Below are positions 12,301 to 22,677 of a DNA stretch of 64,000 nucleotides, piece after piece. Position 1 is the first letter of the stretch. Each line of letters starts with the position of its first letter. Source of the stretch: Zea mays. Its lineage: Eukaryota; Streptophyta; Magnoliopsida; Poales; Poaceae. The position numbers were made by a program, and so were the translations under genes. The DNA is taken from positions 14,894,434-14,958,433 of the forward strand of contig NC_050099.1 of the NCBI RefSeq assembly GCF_902167145.1. Direction: 5' to 3'. The notes under the pieces are model-generated. The model did no database searches. It was not told the DNA's origin and was given only the letters and a program-made list of their open reading frames with translations.

Positions 12301-13255
12301 TCCGAAGCCTCTGTTTTCTGGCTCTAAAGGATGGATCAACATTAAGCGAATGTTCAATAACATCCCTATTTACTCCGCAGAGATCATTAGCTGACCATGC
12401 AAAAACATCTTTGTTGTTGAACAAAAACCTTATCAAGGTTTTCTCCTGCTCTTCGGATAATTGAGAGCCTAACAGCACCTTCTGCTCTGCTATGTCCTCA
12501 CATAAGAGCATAGGCTTCGGCTGATCTGCTGAAGCTGCTTTCTCCCTTCTGAATTTGTACTGTTCACAAGCTTCAGCTCCATCTATGTTATGGATTGCTT
12601 TTGAGTCAGTCCAATTACCTTCGGCCTTTCTGGCAGCTTCCTGACTTCCATGTATAGCGATGGGTCCTTGATCCGAAGGTATCTTCATGCAAAGATAGGC
12701 AGGATGAAGAATTGCTTCGAAAGCATTGAGGGTGCCACGACCAATAATTGCATTGTAAGGGTATTCCATGTCAACAATGTCAAACACAACTTGCTCGGTT
12801 CTAGTGTTGTTGACGAACCCGAAGGTTACTGACATGGTGATCTTGCCCAATGCTACAATCTGCCTCCCTCCGAAGCCACAGAGAGGATGTGTAGCATCAT
12901 GAATCTTATCTTCTGGCTCTTGCATTTGTCTGAAGGCCTTAGCAAATATGATATCAGCTGCACTGCCTGTGTCAACCAAGACATTATGGACCAGAAATCC
13001 TTTGATAACACAAGAGATAACCATGGCATCATTGTGTGGGTAATCCTTGAGATGAAGATCCTCTTGGGAGAAGGTAATGGGAATGTGAGACCATCTTGAC
13101 TTGATGAAGGGTCCTTGCACCCCAACATGCTGTACCCTTCTCTGTGCTTCCTTCTTTTGTTTCTTGTTAGCTGGTTCTGAGGACGAACCACCTGTGATCG
13201 GGAGCACCAGCTTCGGGTCCGAAGCAGCTCCAGCTCGGTCATTGAACGAAGCCAT
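9302..13255 (-). CDS. pol: Ty3/gypsy polyprotein: protease, reverse transcriptase, RNase H, integrase (intact)
   Basis: The frame is uninterrupted for 1317 codons from ATG 13255 (MASFNDRAG). It stays open upstream into the LTR, but this ATG is the first and lies only about 43 bp inside the LTR. The aspartic protease motif DTGSA is at residues 95-99. The reverse transcriptase follows, with FPLPRIDSLVD and the active-site YVDDIIVKS. Next come RNase H (FCDGSWGTFGAG), the integrase HHCC domain (HADLCGSHIG to CEGCQRC), the DDE core with VDNGTQFDSEAF, and a chromodomain-free C terminus. All catalytic motifs are present. No capsid domain or CCHC knuckle precedes the protease, so the gag part normally expected here is missing. 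The enzymes would copy and insert element DNA, but particles would need gag supplied from elsewhere. Confidence 0.93.
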   Translation of the reverse strand: MASFNDRAGAASDPKLVLPITGGSSSEPANKKQKKEAQRRVQHVGVQGPFIKSRWSHIPITFSQEDLHLKDYPHNDAMVISCVIKGFLVHNVLVDTGSAADIIFAKAFRQMQEPEDKIHDATHPLCGFGGRQIVALGKITMSVTFGFVNNTRTEQVVFDIVDMEYPYNAIIGRGTLNAFEAILHPAYLCMKIPSDQGPIAIHGSQEAARKAEGNWTDSKAIHNIDGAEACEQYKFRREKAASADQPKPMLLCEDIAEQKVLLGSQLSEEQEKTLIRFLFNNKDVFAWSANDLCGVNRDVIEHSLNVDPSFRARKQRLRKMSDDKAEGARNEVKRLLSAGVIREVKYLEWLANTVMVKKANGKWRMCIDFTDLNKACPKDEFPLPRIDSLVDAAASSELMSLLDCYSGYHQIWMKKEDEPKTSFITPSGTYCYLRMPEGLKNAGGSFSRMTAKVLQSQIGKNVLTYVDDIIVKSTKQENHIADLQETFASFRQAGLKLNPEKCVFGVKKGKFLGCLVSTKGIEANPSKIEAILRMEPPTTKKGAQRLTGRLASLNRFISRSAERNLPFFEVLKSAEVFQWGPIQQKAFEDLKQYLIDLTALTPPVPGAPLLLYVAASHSAVSAALVQEKLDGQARKQVPVYFVSEVLSISKKNYTELEKVLYAVLMASRKLRHYFQAYNIIVPSSQPLKDIMRNREATGRIGKWAAELNEFCIEYVHRSSIQSQALADFIADWTPGAQEEEANKDAEAWIVFCDGSWGTFGAGAAAVLVSPSKVKTCYAAKLDFSCTNNIAEYEALLLGLRKLKAMGIRRAILKTDSQVVSGHIDKSCKAKDLKLEKYLDMVRRVEACFEGFSVKNIPRGQNEHADLLAKSAAQGLPLPSDVFFETIKAPSVELLERAVLSISPVYSEDWRTEIISYLQGKFLSDDEAYNRRIEARARPYVMIEGELYKHGVCAPLLKCLSRTEGIELMKEIHADLCGSHIGSRPLLGKIFRQGFYWPKAASDAAELVQKCEGCQRCARDQKQPSSLTQLIQPVWPLQRWGLDLLGPLPPAQGNLRYVVVAVEYFSKWIEAKPLATITSATVQKFFWQNIVCRFGVPKAITVDNGTQFDSEAFRDFCDQIGTKIHFASVRHPESNGLVERANGIIMTGIMKLIFNQPRGKWPDQLTKVVWSHNTTISRSTGFTPFKLLFGDEAITPEKAKTGSIRVIASAESGSEVAYSVEKDALEGIRLQAVENINKYQAKTIKWRDRKVRLKNIEPGQLVLRRVANPETVGKLQLKWDGPFLVASSSRPGSYRLKDMDGNDVPRSWNADELRRYYV

Positions 13256-13286
13256 CAGTTCGAGAAGTGGAAGTGAGTTCACCGGA

Positions 13287-13297
13287 GGTGGGCGCCA
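13287..13297 (-). other. Primer binding site of the Tat-lineage element
   Basis: On the - strand the sequence TGGCGCCCACC starts one base inside the 5' LTR. A TGG start fits pairing with the CCA 3' end of a tRNA. The exact tRNA was not determined. Confidence 0.75.
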
Positions 13298-13298
13298 A

Positions 13299-13884
13299 TG
13301 TTGGGGACTTGTTCTCAAATGCTATGAATTAAGAACAAGGCAACATAAAGTGTTAAATGTTAAATGTCCTTCATCCAACGAGGCATTATTCCTTTGAGGA
13401 TTAATGAACCTTGGACGAAGGCTGATGACAATACGATTACGAAGATTAAATCTTCATAATTGTAGTTTAATGGATTGTATAAGATAACATAAAGTATAGA
13501 GTATCAAAGGTAAACGAATCATAAACGAACCACATTGCATTTACTCAGTATATTTAATTATTGAATACAGTTATACCTCTGCCTTGGCAAAGATTGGTTT
13601 CCGAATGATGCGGTTACAGATACCGGAATGCGTGAACAGTAGAGGAATACTGTTCACTATTTATAGGCACAGGGCGCAGCCTGTGAGAGATTACAAGTAT
13701 GCCCCTTATGAAAGTTTACAACATTGACTCAGACCTTTATGGACTAAAAGGTCATTCTATCTTTAAGTCGGTTTGTAATACCGAAGCTTCATGAAGAGGA
13801 ACCTTCGACCATCTTACACAAACAGCTTCAGCCGAAGGTTGCTTCTTCCTAAAAGACCTTCGGCGACGAAGCACAGGCCCAACA
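13299..13884 (-). repeat. 5' LTR of the Tat-lineage element
   Basis: This is a 586-bp repeat of 4522-5107 with one difference seen (13676). The right target duplication CTGCA follows at 13885-13889. As the 5' LTR it would carry the promoter for pol on the - strand. Confidence 0.95.
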
Positions 13885-14210
13885 CTGCAGGACATTGTTG
13901 TGCACAATTACTCTGGATGAGGCAAACCCTTAGGGACTATGGCTACAAATTGAGCGAAGTCCCTCTCCTATGTGATAATGAGAGTGCAATCCGCATGGCG
14001 GATAATCCCGTTGAACACAGCCGCACTAAGCACATAGACATCCGGTATCACTTTTTGAGAGATCACCAACAAAAGGGGATATCGAAATTGCTTATGTTAG
14101 TACCCACAACCAATTAGCCGATATCTTTACCAAGCCACTAGATGAAAAACTTTTAGCAAGCTTAGAAATGAGCTAAATATACTAGATTCTCGAAACTTTG
14201 ATTGAAACAT
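13885..14210 (+). pseudogene. Sirevirus pol remnant, part 2 (RNase H C-terminal part)
   Basis: The copia frame resumes here after the Tat insertion with [19 protein letters not shown]. It continues through the RNase H residues DNESAI and the [16 protein letters not shown] motif to NILDSRN near 14195. A small deletion after HQQKG shifts the frame (compare HQQKGDIEI in the intact copy), and further losses follow near the end. The first five bases are the duplicated target CTGCA. Confidence 0.85.
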
Positions 14211-15033
14211 TGCACATATTGCTAATTTATATACCTTGATTATGTCCCTTGTAATTGGTACAAATGCATATTTCTTATTCTTATTGTGCCAAGGCTAAGA
14301 CTAATGTGCTTTCAAGTGTACTTCTATGATTAGTCTTAGATTGAAAGGGAAATGGAGTATTCGGCAAAGGCAAGGCTTCCACTCTAGCTCTATCGGTATC
14401 ATTTATCCTTTGCCTTACTCATAGACTTCCAATTGGTATAAACCTTTACTCATATTTCTTTTACCAAATGGGAGAGAAAATAGGTCCCCAAAGGGGGAGA
14501 ATTTGAAGGCCTCTCAAGTTTCTTCGTTTTTAGCGATTAATGCCAAAAGGGGAGAAATTAGTAGGCCCAAAGCAAAAGGACCGCACCACCATTTTCAAAT
14601 TTAAAAACTATTTCAACTGGTATTTGTTTCAAAAAGGGAAATCAATTCAAAAATCCTCTTGACAGCTAAGGGGAGAACTTCTTTAGGGGGGCTTTTATTT
14701 AGTCAAAGGAAAAGTAGTTGAAATAGGGGGAGGAATTTCAAATCTTGAAAATGCTTCTTGAAATCATATTCTTATACCTTTGGCTATTTGCAAAAGAATT
14801 TGAAAACATTTCTCCAAATGATTTGCAAAAACAAGTTAAGTGGTGCATATGTGGTCCAAAATGTTATAATAGAAGAAAGCAATCACATTTACTTAGACAT
14901 ATGTAGAAAGTCTTTCAATTGGTTTAAATCTAAGTAACCTATGCACATCTCTCACAATTACAAACTAGTTACATTTTTACACTTTATATTTGCTTTGGTT
15001 TGTGTTGGCATCAATCACCAAAAAGGGGGAGAT
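14211..15033 (+). other. Sirevirus 3' non-coding tract with repeated polypurine motifs and terminal PPT
   Basis: No gene is visible. The tract has several GGGGGAG-like runs (for example near 14495, 14545, 14670 and 14725), as is typical upstream of the Sirevirus 3' LTR. It ends in the polypurine tract AAAAAGGGGGAGA (about 15020-15032) immediately before the LTR. The motif CATCAATCACCAAAAAGGGG, beginning at 15009, also occurs in reverse at 36373 and 47902 in the other two Sireviruses. Confidence 0.75.
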
Positions 15034-16257
15034 TGAAAGGGAAATGTGCTTAAAACATTTCCTATAATCGATTTTGGTGTTTGACGTCCATCACAAACTA
15101 CGTGGACTAACTAGTTTGTCTAGATGTCTTTTATCTCAGGTACATAAGGTTTAACATAAACCAAGAAAGAAATTAAGTTGGGGACTCAACCAAGTTTGGA
15201 GCAAAGACTAGTATTGGTGCTGCCAATGGCGCACCAGACAATGTCCGGTGCCCAGGTCAAGGCACCAACGAACTGGTCACTCTCGGGTTTTCTGAGAGGC
15301 GCTCCGCTATAATTCATCGGACTGTCCGGTGAACCAACGAGCAACGGTCACCTGCGCGCAGTGGTCGACTGCAAAAGTGAACAGTGCGCAATCAGAAGTC
15401 AGAGCAGTGATGTCAAGACGCACCGGACTGTCCGGTGCAGCTAGAAGACAAAGGACTTCAACGATCAACCACTCCAAACCCTAATGGGCAGCTGACGTGG
15501 CACGCACCGGACACTGAACAGTGCCATGTCCGGTGCACCACCGGACTGTCCGGTGTGCCATGGACAACAATGGCTAGAATAGTGGTTGGGGCTATAAATA
15601 CCCCCAACCATCTCCATTCAAGTCATCCAAGTTTTCTGAACTCAACATTCAATACAAGAGCAGAAGACTACACACCAAGACACAATCAATAGATCAAATC
15701 CTCTCCAAGCCTCCAAATCAAATCAATTGCTTAGTAACTTGAGAGAGGGTGTTTTGTGTTCTTTTGTTGCTCTTGTTGCTTGGATTACTTTCTCCTTCTC
15801 ATTCTTATTCTCTAAGTGCTTTATAAAGCTAGCAAGAGACACCTAAGTGTGTGGTGATCCTTGCGGGGTCTTAGTGACCCAAAGTGATTAAGGAGAAGCC
15901 TCGACTGGTCTGTGTGACCGATTGAGAGAGGGAAAGAGTTGGAATAGACCCAGCCTTTGTGGCCTCCTCAATGGGGACTACGTTCTTTGGAACCGAACCT
16001 CGGCAAACAAATCGCAGTGTTCACTTGTTGATCTTCACTTGATTTGTTTCACCTCTTTCCTCTCTCCAAAAGTTCCCTTTCTCATATTGTTTGAGTTTGC
16101 TCCCAAACGTTATCCGCATTGATTGAGCAACTCTAAGCAAGGAGAACTATCTTTCGTACTCCGATTTAATTCTAACGCTAACTTTGGCCTTAGTGCGTGT
16201 TTAAAGTTTGTGAATTTCAGGTTTCGCCTATTCATCCCCCCCTCTAGGCGACTTTCA
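15034..16257 (+). repeat. 3' LTR of the first Sirevirus
   Basis: The LTR is 1224 bp long, from TGAAAGGGAAATG to GGCGACTTTCA. It contains several copies of the palindrome CACCGGACTGTCCGGTG or variants between about 15235 and 15560. A TATA box TATAAATA sits at 15593-15600 in the sequence GGGGCTATAAATACCCC. These are standard Ji/Opie LTR features. Any partner LTR lies left of the window. Confidence 0.88.
15593..15600 (+). promoter_or_regulatory. LTR TATA box
   Basis: TATAAATA is located just downstream of the palindromic repeat cluster. The same arrangement occurs in both LTRs of the inner Sirevirus (47187-47194 and 55290-55297, - strand). Confidence 0.7.
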
Positions 16258-17109
16258 GTTATAACACGACAGTATGACACGAAGACTTATATAGGTTCAG
16301 GCCGCGTAGAGTTGCGTAATACCCTACTTCCTGTGGTCACTCTAGATTGAGGTGAGGATTACATGCTGAGAATTGTGAGTGTTGAAGGCTAGGATGAGAT
16401 GAAATGGTAGGGGGTACCTCTCGGCCTTATATACTCGACCAGGGAGAGTTATCCCGTACAGATGATGATGGCTATCTACTTGTTTGTCTCCTAGCTAGTT
16501 TGTACCATATTGTATCCCTACACATCGGGAGTCCTTCTTGCCTATCCGCCCGAGAAGGGGGCCCATCGGGGAGGAGAGATCCTGGGTGTATCTGGGCGAC
16601 GACGGGCCACCCAAGACACCTCTAGATGACGCTGGGCCGAAGAGATGTGAAGAAACTGGTCGAGGAAGACTAATATTAGGGCTAAACTAAGACTAGATTA
16701 CTCCTACTCCTAAGGAAGGGAAATAACAATGCAAATAAGATAAATTTGATAATTACGTTTGATTGGATCGATTTTGTGGGCTCAATCGGCCGTACCCCTT
16801 CATATATATAAAGGGGAGGTCTTAATTCATTACAAGTCAGTTCTCGAGTTAATTCCACAAGTTTTGCTCACAAATCCCAAAACCGTTACTGATTCTGCGC
16901 TCGCGTGGACCGTACGGTCCGCCTAGCAACTTTGGTGTTCAACAATTTCGATGGTTGGGAGCAAACTAGATTGAAAAAAAATGATGTACAAGAGAGATTC
17001 ATCACCTCTCCTTATCGACGAGCAGACTCACCAGAGAAGATCGAGGAGAGAGGACCTCGATGGCGGTGGCTGGGTTTGCAAAATCTTTAAATTTTTGGAA
17101 CTTTGGAAG

Positions 17110-17114
<5 letters not shown>
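16258..17114. repeat. Degraded repeat-like intergenic sequence, no gene seen
   Basis: The text includes the phrases GGTTCAGGCCGCG and AATACCCTACTTCCTGTGG, which resemble sequences common in grass LTR elements, and a TATATATAAA stretch near 16805-16813. No long frame, terminal repeats or target duplication was found. The element family is unassigned. Confidence 0.3.

Positions 17115-17163
<49 letters not shown>
17115..17163. repeat. (AT)n microsatellite
   Basis: About 24 uninterrupted AT dinucleotides are read directly. It is likely to vary in length between individuals. Confidence 0.95.
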
Positions 17164-17164
<1 letters not shown>

Positions 17165-19724
17165 TGGTTAGCTTTAGTTTTTCTTCTTTGTTATGCATAT
17201 TACGTGTAAATACGATATAGGAAACTAATTAACACTAGGCCATGGCGTGATATATCACTTTTTGTTTGAAACAGCTAGAATAATTTTGGAGACGAAGAGA
17301 GTATTCACTATAACAGCCATATATATAGAAAGGAAACAGATCGTGTAATCGTAACAGCCATAGAACGGACGTGCGCATGAATGTCGTAAACTACTCCTAT
17401 ATAACACACACACTCTGCATCATCGGTGTTCCTGCCAATAATGCTCTGCATCGGAGACATGCAACGTGGGCAATAAATAGTGTGTGGCCGTTCAGCCGGT
17501 GGCAGCTGCTGCCAGAACAGCGTCGTCGAGCTAGCAAACCTAACAATTGGGCACGCACACATGCATGCACGGCGATCGGCGAGAGTAGAGTTCATTTATT
17601 TGTAAAGACACAACGTACAGCTCACACACACACACACATATACTTGCTTGTAGCCGCGTACTACACACTCTCCTGTAGTAGTGCTGTGTGTTGTAAGCAA
17701 TCTTCTTGTACGCCATAAATGAATGCCGCAATCAGCACAGGTTCGTCGACGACCTGGACAATGTATTAGTGTGCCAGACTCGTGTGCTCCGTTTTATTCC
17801 ATCAGTTGCTGTTGTTTGATAGATCTGGATTTGAACTTGTTGAAAAGAAAGAAAGAAGGCAGTTTAGATACAAGGGCTGCTTGCTTTCACTGTCAGGGTC
17901 TTGATGATGATTATTTCTTCGTGTCTGCTCTGAGAGGATAATAATCTGCCATTCCAGGACCGTACTGGTAGCTGTCCCAATACTTCGGCCTTTTAATTGG
18001 GTGGGCCAGTGGGCCGAGCTTCGATCGATCCCGCTCTGAAAGCAGCAGCTAGCAGAGTCGCTGCTGATGTTACGGCCGGCTGCTTGATTAGGTTTCGTTC
18101 CAATCTCTTCACTCCATGTCCAAGAAGAAGCTGTAGTTAGTAGTAGTCGCTATTTGGTCGAAACGAGTATTTCGGAGGGCGATTTGTTGTTGTTGTTGTT
18201 GTATTAGGTGGGGCAACCAGCAGATGTATACAATTGTTGTTGTTGTAGACGAGGAAGGAAGAAGAAGAGTGTGACTGGTTGAGGACGGACTTGCATGCTA
18301 GCTCTTCCGATGACGATATATGAAATCAACAGCTATTTTCTACAAGTGACGTAACAAGAAACAGTCGTCTAGATAAGCCAAATGTATATTATTCTGTTGC
18401 ATATTGTATCACTGCATTCGTTAGGGTTCATGGTTACTAAATTTGCATGTCGTTTTAGATTACATTTTTCATCTGGTGGGGCATACGTACTTACATTTTT
18501 CATCTGGTGTGAAGGCAGGGGGCTCAAGATATATATTTCCAGTGCGAACATAGAATCCAGGGCAGAGCCATTACAAAAAAAAAATCTTTGAAAGGCAGGT
18601 GGTAGTAATACGTCGAGGAGGAGGATAGATCCTAAGATTTGTCTTGTGATCAGCAGACCACGCGTCAAGAGGAGAGATCTAGGTTTACTTGTGAAATTCA
18701 CACGCGAGGAGCCCTCAGGTGCTTGCAGCCAATGCACACATGTGGTGATGAGTGCAACTGTACCTCCTGCAATGGAAAACGGGAGACAACTCTAACCGTA
18801 AAAGCCAGGCAGGCCGAGTTGCCCCACATCCTCCAACTCCAACCGGTAACGACGTACTTTCTGGCATGCTTTTCTCCAAGTAAAAGGCTTTCAGAACGAA
18901 TGCACAAGTACAGGAGTACACACGCATCGATCTGCCCACTTTCTGGATCAGATCCTAGGACTGCAGGTGCATGCAGTCAGTGACGACGTACACAGGCTAC
19001 ACATGCATGCATGTTACCCTGTAATCATTCACCATTCATACGTATGGTAGGTAGCTACGTACGCCAGCATGCAGTAGACAATCACAGAACCAAACCAACC
19101 CCGGCAGCTCAGCCGACACCCTCATGTGTGCGGCGCTGTGCCAACCACATTGACCATCTCCTTCCGCTCCTCCTTGGTGCACGTCCCTCTGCCGTGGGTG
19201 TAGGACCATGTGCAACGTTCATAGTGAGATTTAATTAAGACTGAACTCCGGGGTATATATGTAGCTAGATTCAGCTGGCCGGGAAATATTTTCACATCAA
19301 AGGAATCTCGATATAGAATGAACTATACGTTGATGCGTACAATAAAATTTCCAAAAAGCGAAAACTTATACATGTTCACATTATATTGTAAAAAACAAGC
19401 ATCGTCACGATTTGTTTGTCTCCTTCCGAGCTTTTCTGTTTGGATCGATTACCTACATGGTTTATGCATGGTTTCAAACACATGATCTAAAATATTGTTT
19501 AAAGTTTAGCCGACCTCAAAAAAGAGTTATTGACTTATTAAATAACACACAAATTAAATATTAATGAGCTAAATATGTATGGCAGTTTTTGTGCCGTGTA
19601 CCAGATGTTCGCCACGTACCTACTACCCTGCTACACAGTCTGGTGAGGTCAAACAATACACCGTGCACCTACACATACTATGCCGCAGCAAAGCATTGGG
19701 GCCAACCGCCTCACCAAAATAGCC
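17164..19724. other. Intergenic region upstream of the peroxidase gene
   Basis: No supported gene was found. Short open frames here lack family resemblance and plausible splice structure. Small repeats include a TGTTGT run near 18185-18202, another near 18235-18247, an ACACAC tract near 17620-17637, and a duplicated phrase TACATTTTTCATCTGGTG near 18462 and 18493. The proximal part probably holds the peroxidase promoter. Confidence 0.5.
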
Positions 19725-19731
19725 TATAAAA
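19725..19731 (+). promoter_or_regulatory. TATA box of the peroxidase gene
   Basis: TATAAAA lies 98 bp upstream of the chosen ATG in the sequence AGCCTATAAAAGC. It predicts a transcription start near 19755-19760 and a leader of about 70 bases. Confidence 0.7.
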
Positions 19732-19828
19732 GCTCATTTACGCAGCTCACAGGACTTGCACGTCTTCCATCCCCGGCGGCCTTGTGCTAGTACCCACCTC
19801 GCGATCGACCTCCCTCTCGAACTCAAAG

Positions 19829-21085
19829 ATGGCCGGCACCACAAGGTGTAGTATCAGAGGCAGCAACGCTCCCGGCTTGGCCCTGCCATGCTTGCTGCTG
19901 CTGCTGCTGCTCGCGGGCGCAGGCGTCTCCAACGGCCAGCTCCAGGTGGGGTTCTACTCCAAGTCCTGCCCGGACGCCGAGTCCACCGTGGCGTCCGTCG
20001 TCCGGCAGTCCGGGTCCGCCGACCCCACCATCCTCCCGGCGCTCATCCGGCTCCAGTTCCACGACTGCTTCGTCCGCGGCTGCGACGGGTCGGTGCTCAT
20101 CAAGGGCGGCGGCAACAACAACAACAACGCCGAGGTGGACAACGGCAAGCACCAGGGCCTCCGCGGCCTGGAGATCATCGAGGGCGCCAAGACGCAGCTC
20201 GAGGCGCAGTGCCCCGGCGTCGTCTCCTGCGCCGACATCGTCGTGCTCGCTGCCCGAGACGCCGTCGCCTTCGTACGTTTGCGCATGATGTGTGTAATAT
20301 GTCACGTTGATATATAACTGGCCGGGATCTGACCGACGTGAACACGTACGCGCGCGTGACGTACGATGGCGTACGTGTATATGCAGACCGGCGGGCCGTC
20401 GTTCGACGTGCCCACGGGGCGGCTCGACGGGAAGGTGTCCAACCTGCGGGACGCCGACGCGCTGCCGGACGTGCACGACGGCATCGACGCGCTCCGCTCC
20501 AAGTTCCGCGCCAACGGCCTTGACGAGAAGGACCTCGTCCTCCTCACCGGTACGCATGCTGCATGCATCTCCTGTCTCTCTAGCTAATTAGCTAATTAGC
20601 TAGGTACGTACCTAGCTGACCCACGCCATTGCGCCGACACATGCATGCACGCAGCTGCGCACACGGTGGGCACGACGGCGTGCTTCTTCCTCCAGGACCG
20701 GCTCTACAACTTCCCGCTGCCGGGCGGCGGGCGGGGCTCGGACCCGACCATCCCGCCGGGCTTCCTGTCGGAGCTCAAGGCCCGGTGCGCGCCGGGGGAC
20801 TTCAACACGCGCCTGGCCCTGGACCGCGGCAGCGAGAACGTCTTCGACACCTCCATCCTCCGCAACATCCGCAACGGCTTCGCCGTCATCGGCACCGACG
20901 CCGCGCTCTACAACGACACGGCCACGGTCGACGTCGTCGACTCCTACTCCGGCCTGCTCAGCAACTTCTTCGGGCCCTACTTCCGGCAGGACTTCGCGGA
21001 CGCCATGGTCCGCATGGGCAGCGTCGGCGTGGTCACCGGCAGCAAGCAGGGCGAGGTCCGGAAGGTCTGCTCCAAGTTCAACTGA
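19829..21085 (+). CDS. Class III secretory plant peroxidase (peroxidase 43-like), exons 19829-20272, 20387-20549, 20655-21085
   Basis: The enzyme uses hydrogen peroxide to oxidise phenolic substrates and normally acts in the cell wall or vacuole. Three exons give 1038 bp, 345 residues, with GT-AG introns of 114 bp (phase 0) and 105 bp (phase 1). A hydrophobic signal peptide with a run of leucines covers residues 1 to about 36, leaving QLQVGFY as the mature start. The distal haem site RLQFHDCF gives Arg74 and His78. The proximal haem ligand is His205 in AAHTVGTTAC, where most family members have GAHT. Cysteines at 47, 80, 85, 128, 134 and 212 fit the conserved disulfides. A five-asparagine run lies at 96-100. 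The ATG follows a TATA box by 98 bp; an in-frame non-ATG extension upstream was not used. The subgroup name is from memory of the AAHT motif. It appears intact. Confidence 0.95.
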
Positions 21086-22677
21086 CTGATTCCGCTCCCG
21101 CCAATGCAATGCAAGCGCGTACCGTCCATAGATCGTCCCTTCATTCATTGCACACAGCTAGCTGGCTGGCCGGCCCCATCCATATAAGCATGAAGAGCAC
21201 GTACGTACGGTGGGGTTTGGTTGCCTGCTTTCATGGCAGTGTTTCTCTCTTCTTCATCCATTCGTTCCATTCATGAGTACAGAGTACACACATCGCGTAG
21301 ATCTCTCGTCTCACTGTGCAAATTAAAGGGAGGTTCAAGCAGTGCTTCACTAGCTGTGTATGTATAGTATCGACGAAACGGAAACTGCACAAGGTTTTGA
21401 AAAAGCAATTTGCTTAGCTTTAAGATCTGTGCAGCTCTCCTTCTGATGCGGTACACATATATATAGCTACACTGTGGCGTATATATAGGGTATAACATGA
21501 ATTACTCGGCCTTGTGTTTACATAGAAATTACTACATGAGTCTTGTTGTTCGGTTTTGGAAATTCATTTGCTGTTGTGTCTACTGTAACTGTAAAAAGTG
21601 TTGATTTTTATATTGCAATATATATTCATCTGCTTAATTATATATATTTTTTATATATATTCTGCTAGCTGATTGTCATCGGACATTATTGCGCAATTAC
21701 TTTTTTCTTGTACTGTAGAAGATACTGTCATCGTACGATAGTTATACAAAGTACTCCAACGTCCCCTATAGCTACAGTTAAGTACTCGTATTTGCTATTC
21801 ATCTATATATATGTTGATAGATCACGCACAACATTTATTCACGGTAAATTATAACTGAGTCAGTCACTTCTAAATGTATGATGAGCAAATTATTCCACAC
21901 GGCGCAACTGCAAACAAGACCTGCATTTATAACTGAAATTAAAATGATGAGCTGCAGCACTGATGCAAGACCAACCGCACCTCATGCAGTTCTCCTTACA
22001 GCAAGGCCATCAAGAAACTTCGCGGCATTTCTCTTGGTTCCATGCCCATCCATGGATGGTTGGCTGGCGGGCACAAGCTGGCAAGAGCTTTATTGCACTG
22101 GTTCTGTGTTTTATTGGGAAAAGGACTGCTGGTCTGCAAGAGGAGTGTAGCATGGCGCCACTGCACTATCATGCAACTGCAAAGTGGTGTAGCATTCATG
22201 GCGTTTTTCAGCTTCTAGATCTGGCGTGTCTGGCTAGCTTCAGAGGCCGCATTTTGTTTTCGCCAAGATTTGAACTATGGGTACTTTGATTTTGGCTTTT
22301 AGTAGTGTACCAGCAGGAGCTAGCTAGCTACCTGGCAGTTACACCTAGATATAAAAGTTTGCTGGACTGAACACTGAAGTACAGTTTTGGAAGTTTAGGT
22401 TCGTGGTTCAAATTATTTTCAGGGATGGTAGCAAATTCTGCGTTCTACTTGCCATGACTACTGTTCCCTATTGAACTGGATGAATCAGCCACGTTAAACT
22501 ATCCCCAGTAGCTTATCCATTCTCATACCATATTCAAAATCTACTCTGCGAACAATACAAGTAAAAAAACAGTGCTTTTGCCTAAACTATGAGTAGACTG
22601 CTACAGACGGTCTTACATGGTCCATGATGGATAACATGTCAGATACTACCAACCTTTAGTAGCCTTTAATTTATTTA
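21086..22677. other. 3' flank of the peroxidase gene and intergenic DNA
   Basis: AT-rich sequence with TATATA stretches near 21460-21485 and 21610-21660. The peroxidase 3' untranslated region must lie in the first few hundred bases, but no single polyadenylation signal stands out. No other gene was found. Confidence 0.45.

Larger units (their letters stand above)
4522..13884 (-). mobile_element. Young Tat-lineage Ty3/gypsy LTR retrotransposon (Cinful/Grande-like), pol on - strand, TSD CTGCA
   Basis: Two 586-bp LTRs (4522-5107 and 13299-13884) bound the element. They are flanked by a perfect 5-bp duplication CTGCA (4517-4521 and 13885-13889). The primer binding site and pol show that it reads right to left. 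The LTRs differ at one position by eye (4899 A versus 13676 G), which is 0.17 percent. With the commonly used grass LTR rate of 1.3e-8 per site per year, that suggests insertion within roughly 0.1 million years. Pol is intact, gag is not recognisable, and a spliced gene lies on the opposite strand next to the 3' LTR. The Tat assignment rests on pol and on the antisense ORF. The family name is tentative. Confidence 0.92.
1..16257 (+). mobile_element. Decayed Ty1/copia Sirevirus (Ji/Opie-type), 5' end outside window, interrupted
   Basis: This is a + strand copia element missing its 5' LTR and gag start, which lie left of the window. The order gag with CCHC knuckle, integrase, reverse transcriptase, RNase H, long non-coding 3' tract, polypurine tract and a 1.2-kb LTR is that of Sireviruses. 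It aligns by eye along gag and pol with the intact inner element at 46623-56023. Stops and frameshifts break every coding domain. A Tat-lineage gypsy element (4522-13884) interrupts the RNase H region after the target sequence CTGCA. The LTR begins TGAAAGG and ends CTTTCA, the usual Sirevirus ends. Its own target duplication cannot be checked because the left end is missing. Confidence 0.9.

Noticed and set aside
17371..17718. 115-residue + frame upstream of the peroxidase
   Set aside because: Low-complexity ACACAC content, no promoter, splice context or similarity; likely chance.
19823..20557. Long - strand frames over the peroxidase exons (also 20612-21148)
   Set aside because: They are shadows of a GC-rich coding strand, with no family resemblance, and cross the introns of a well-supported gene.
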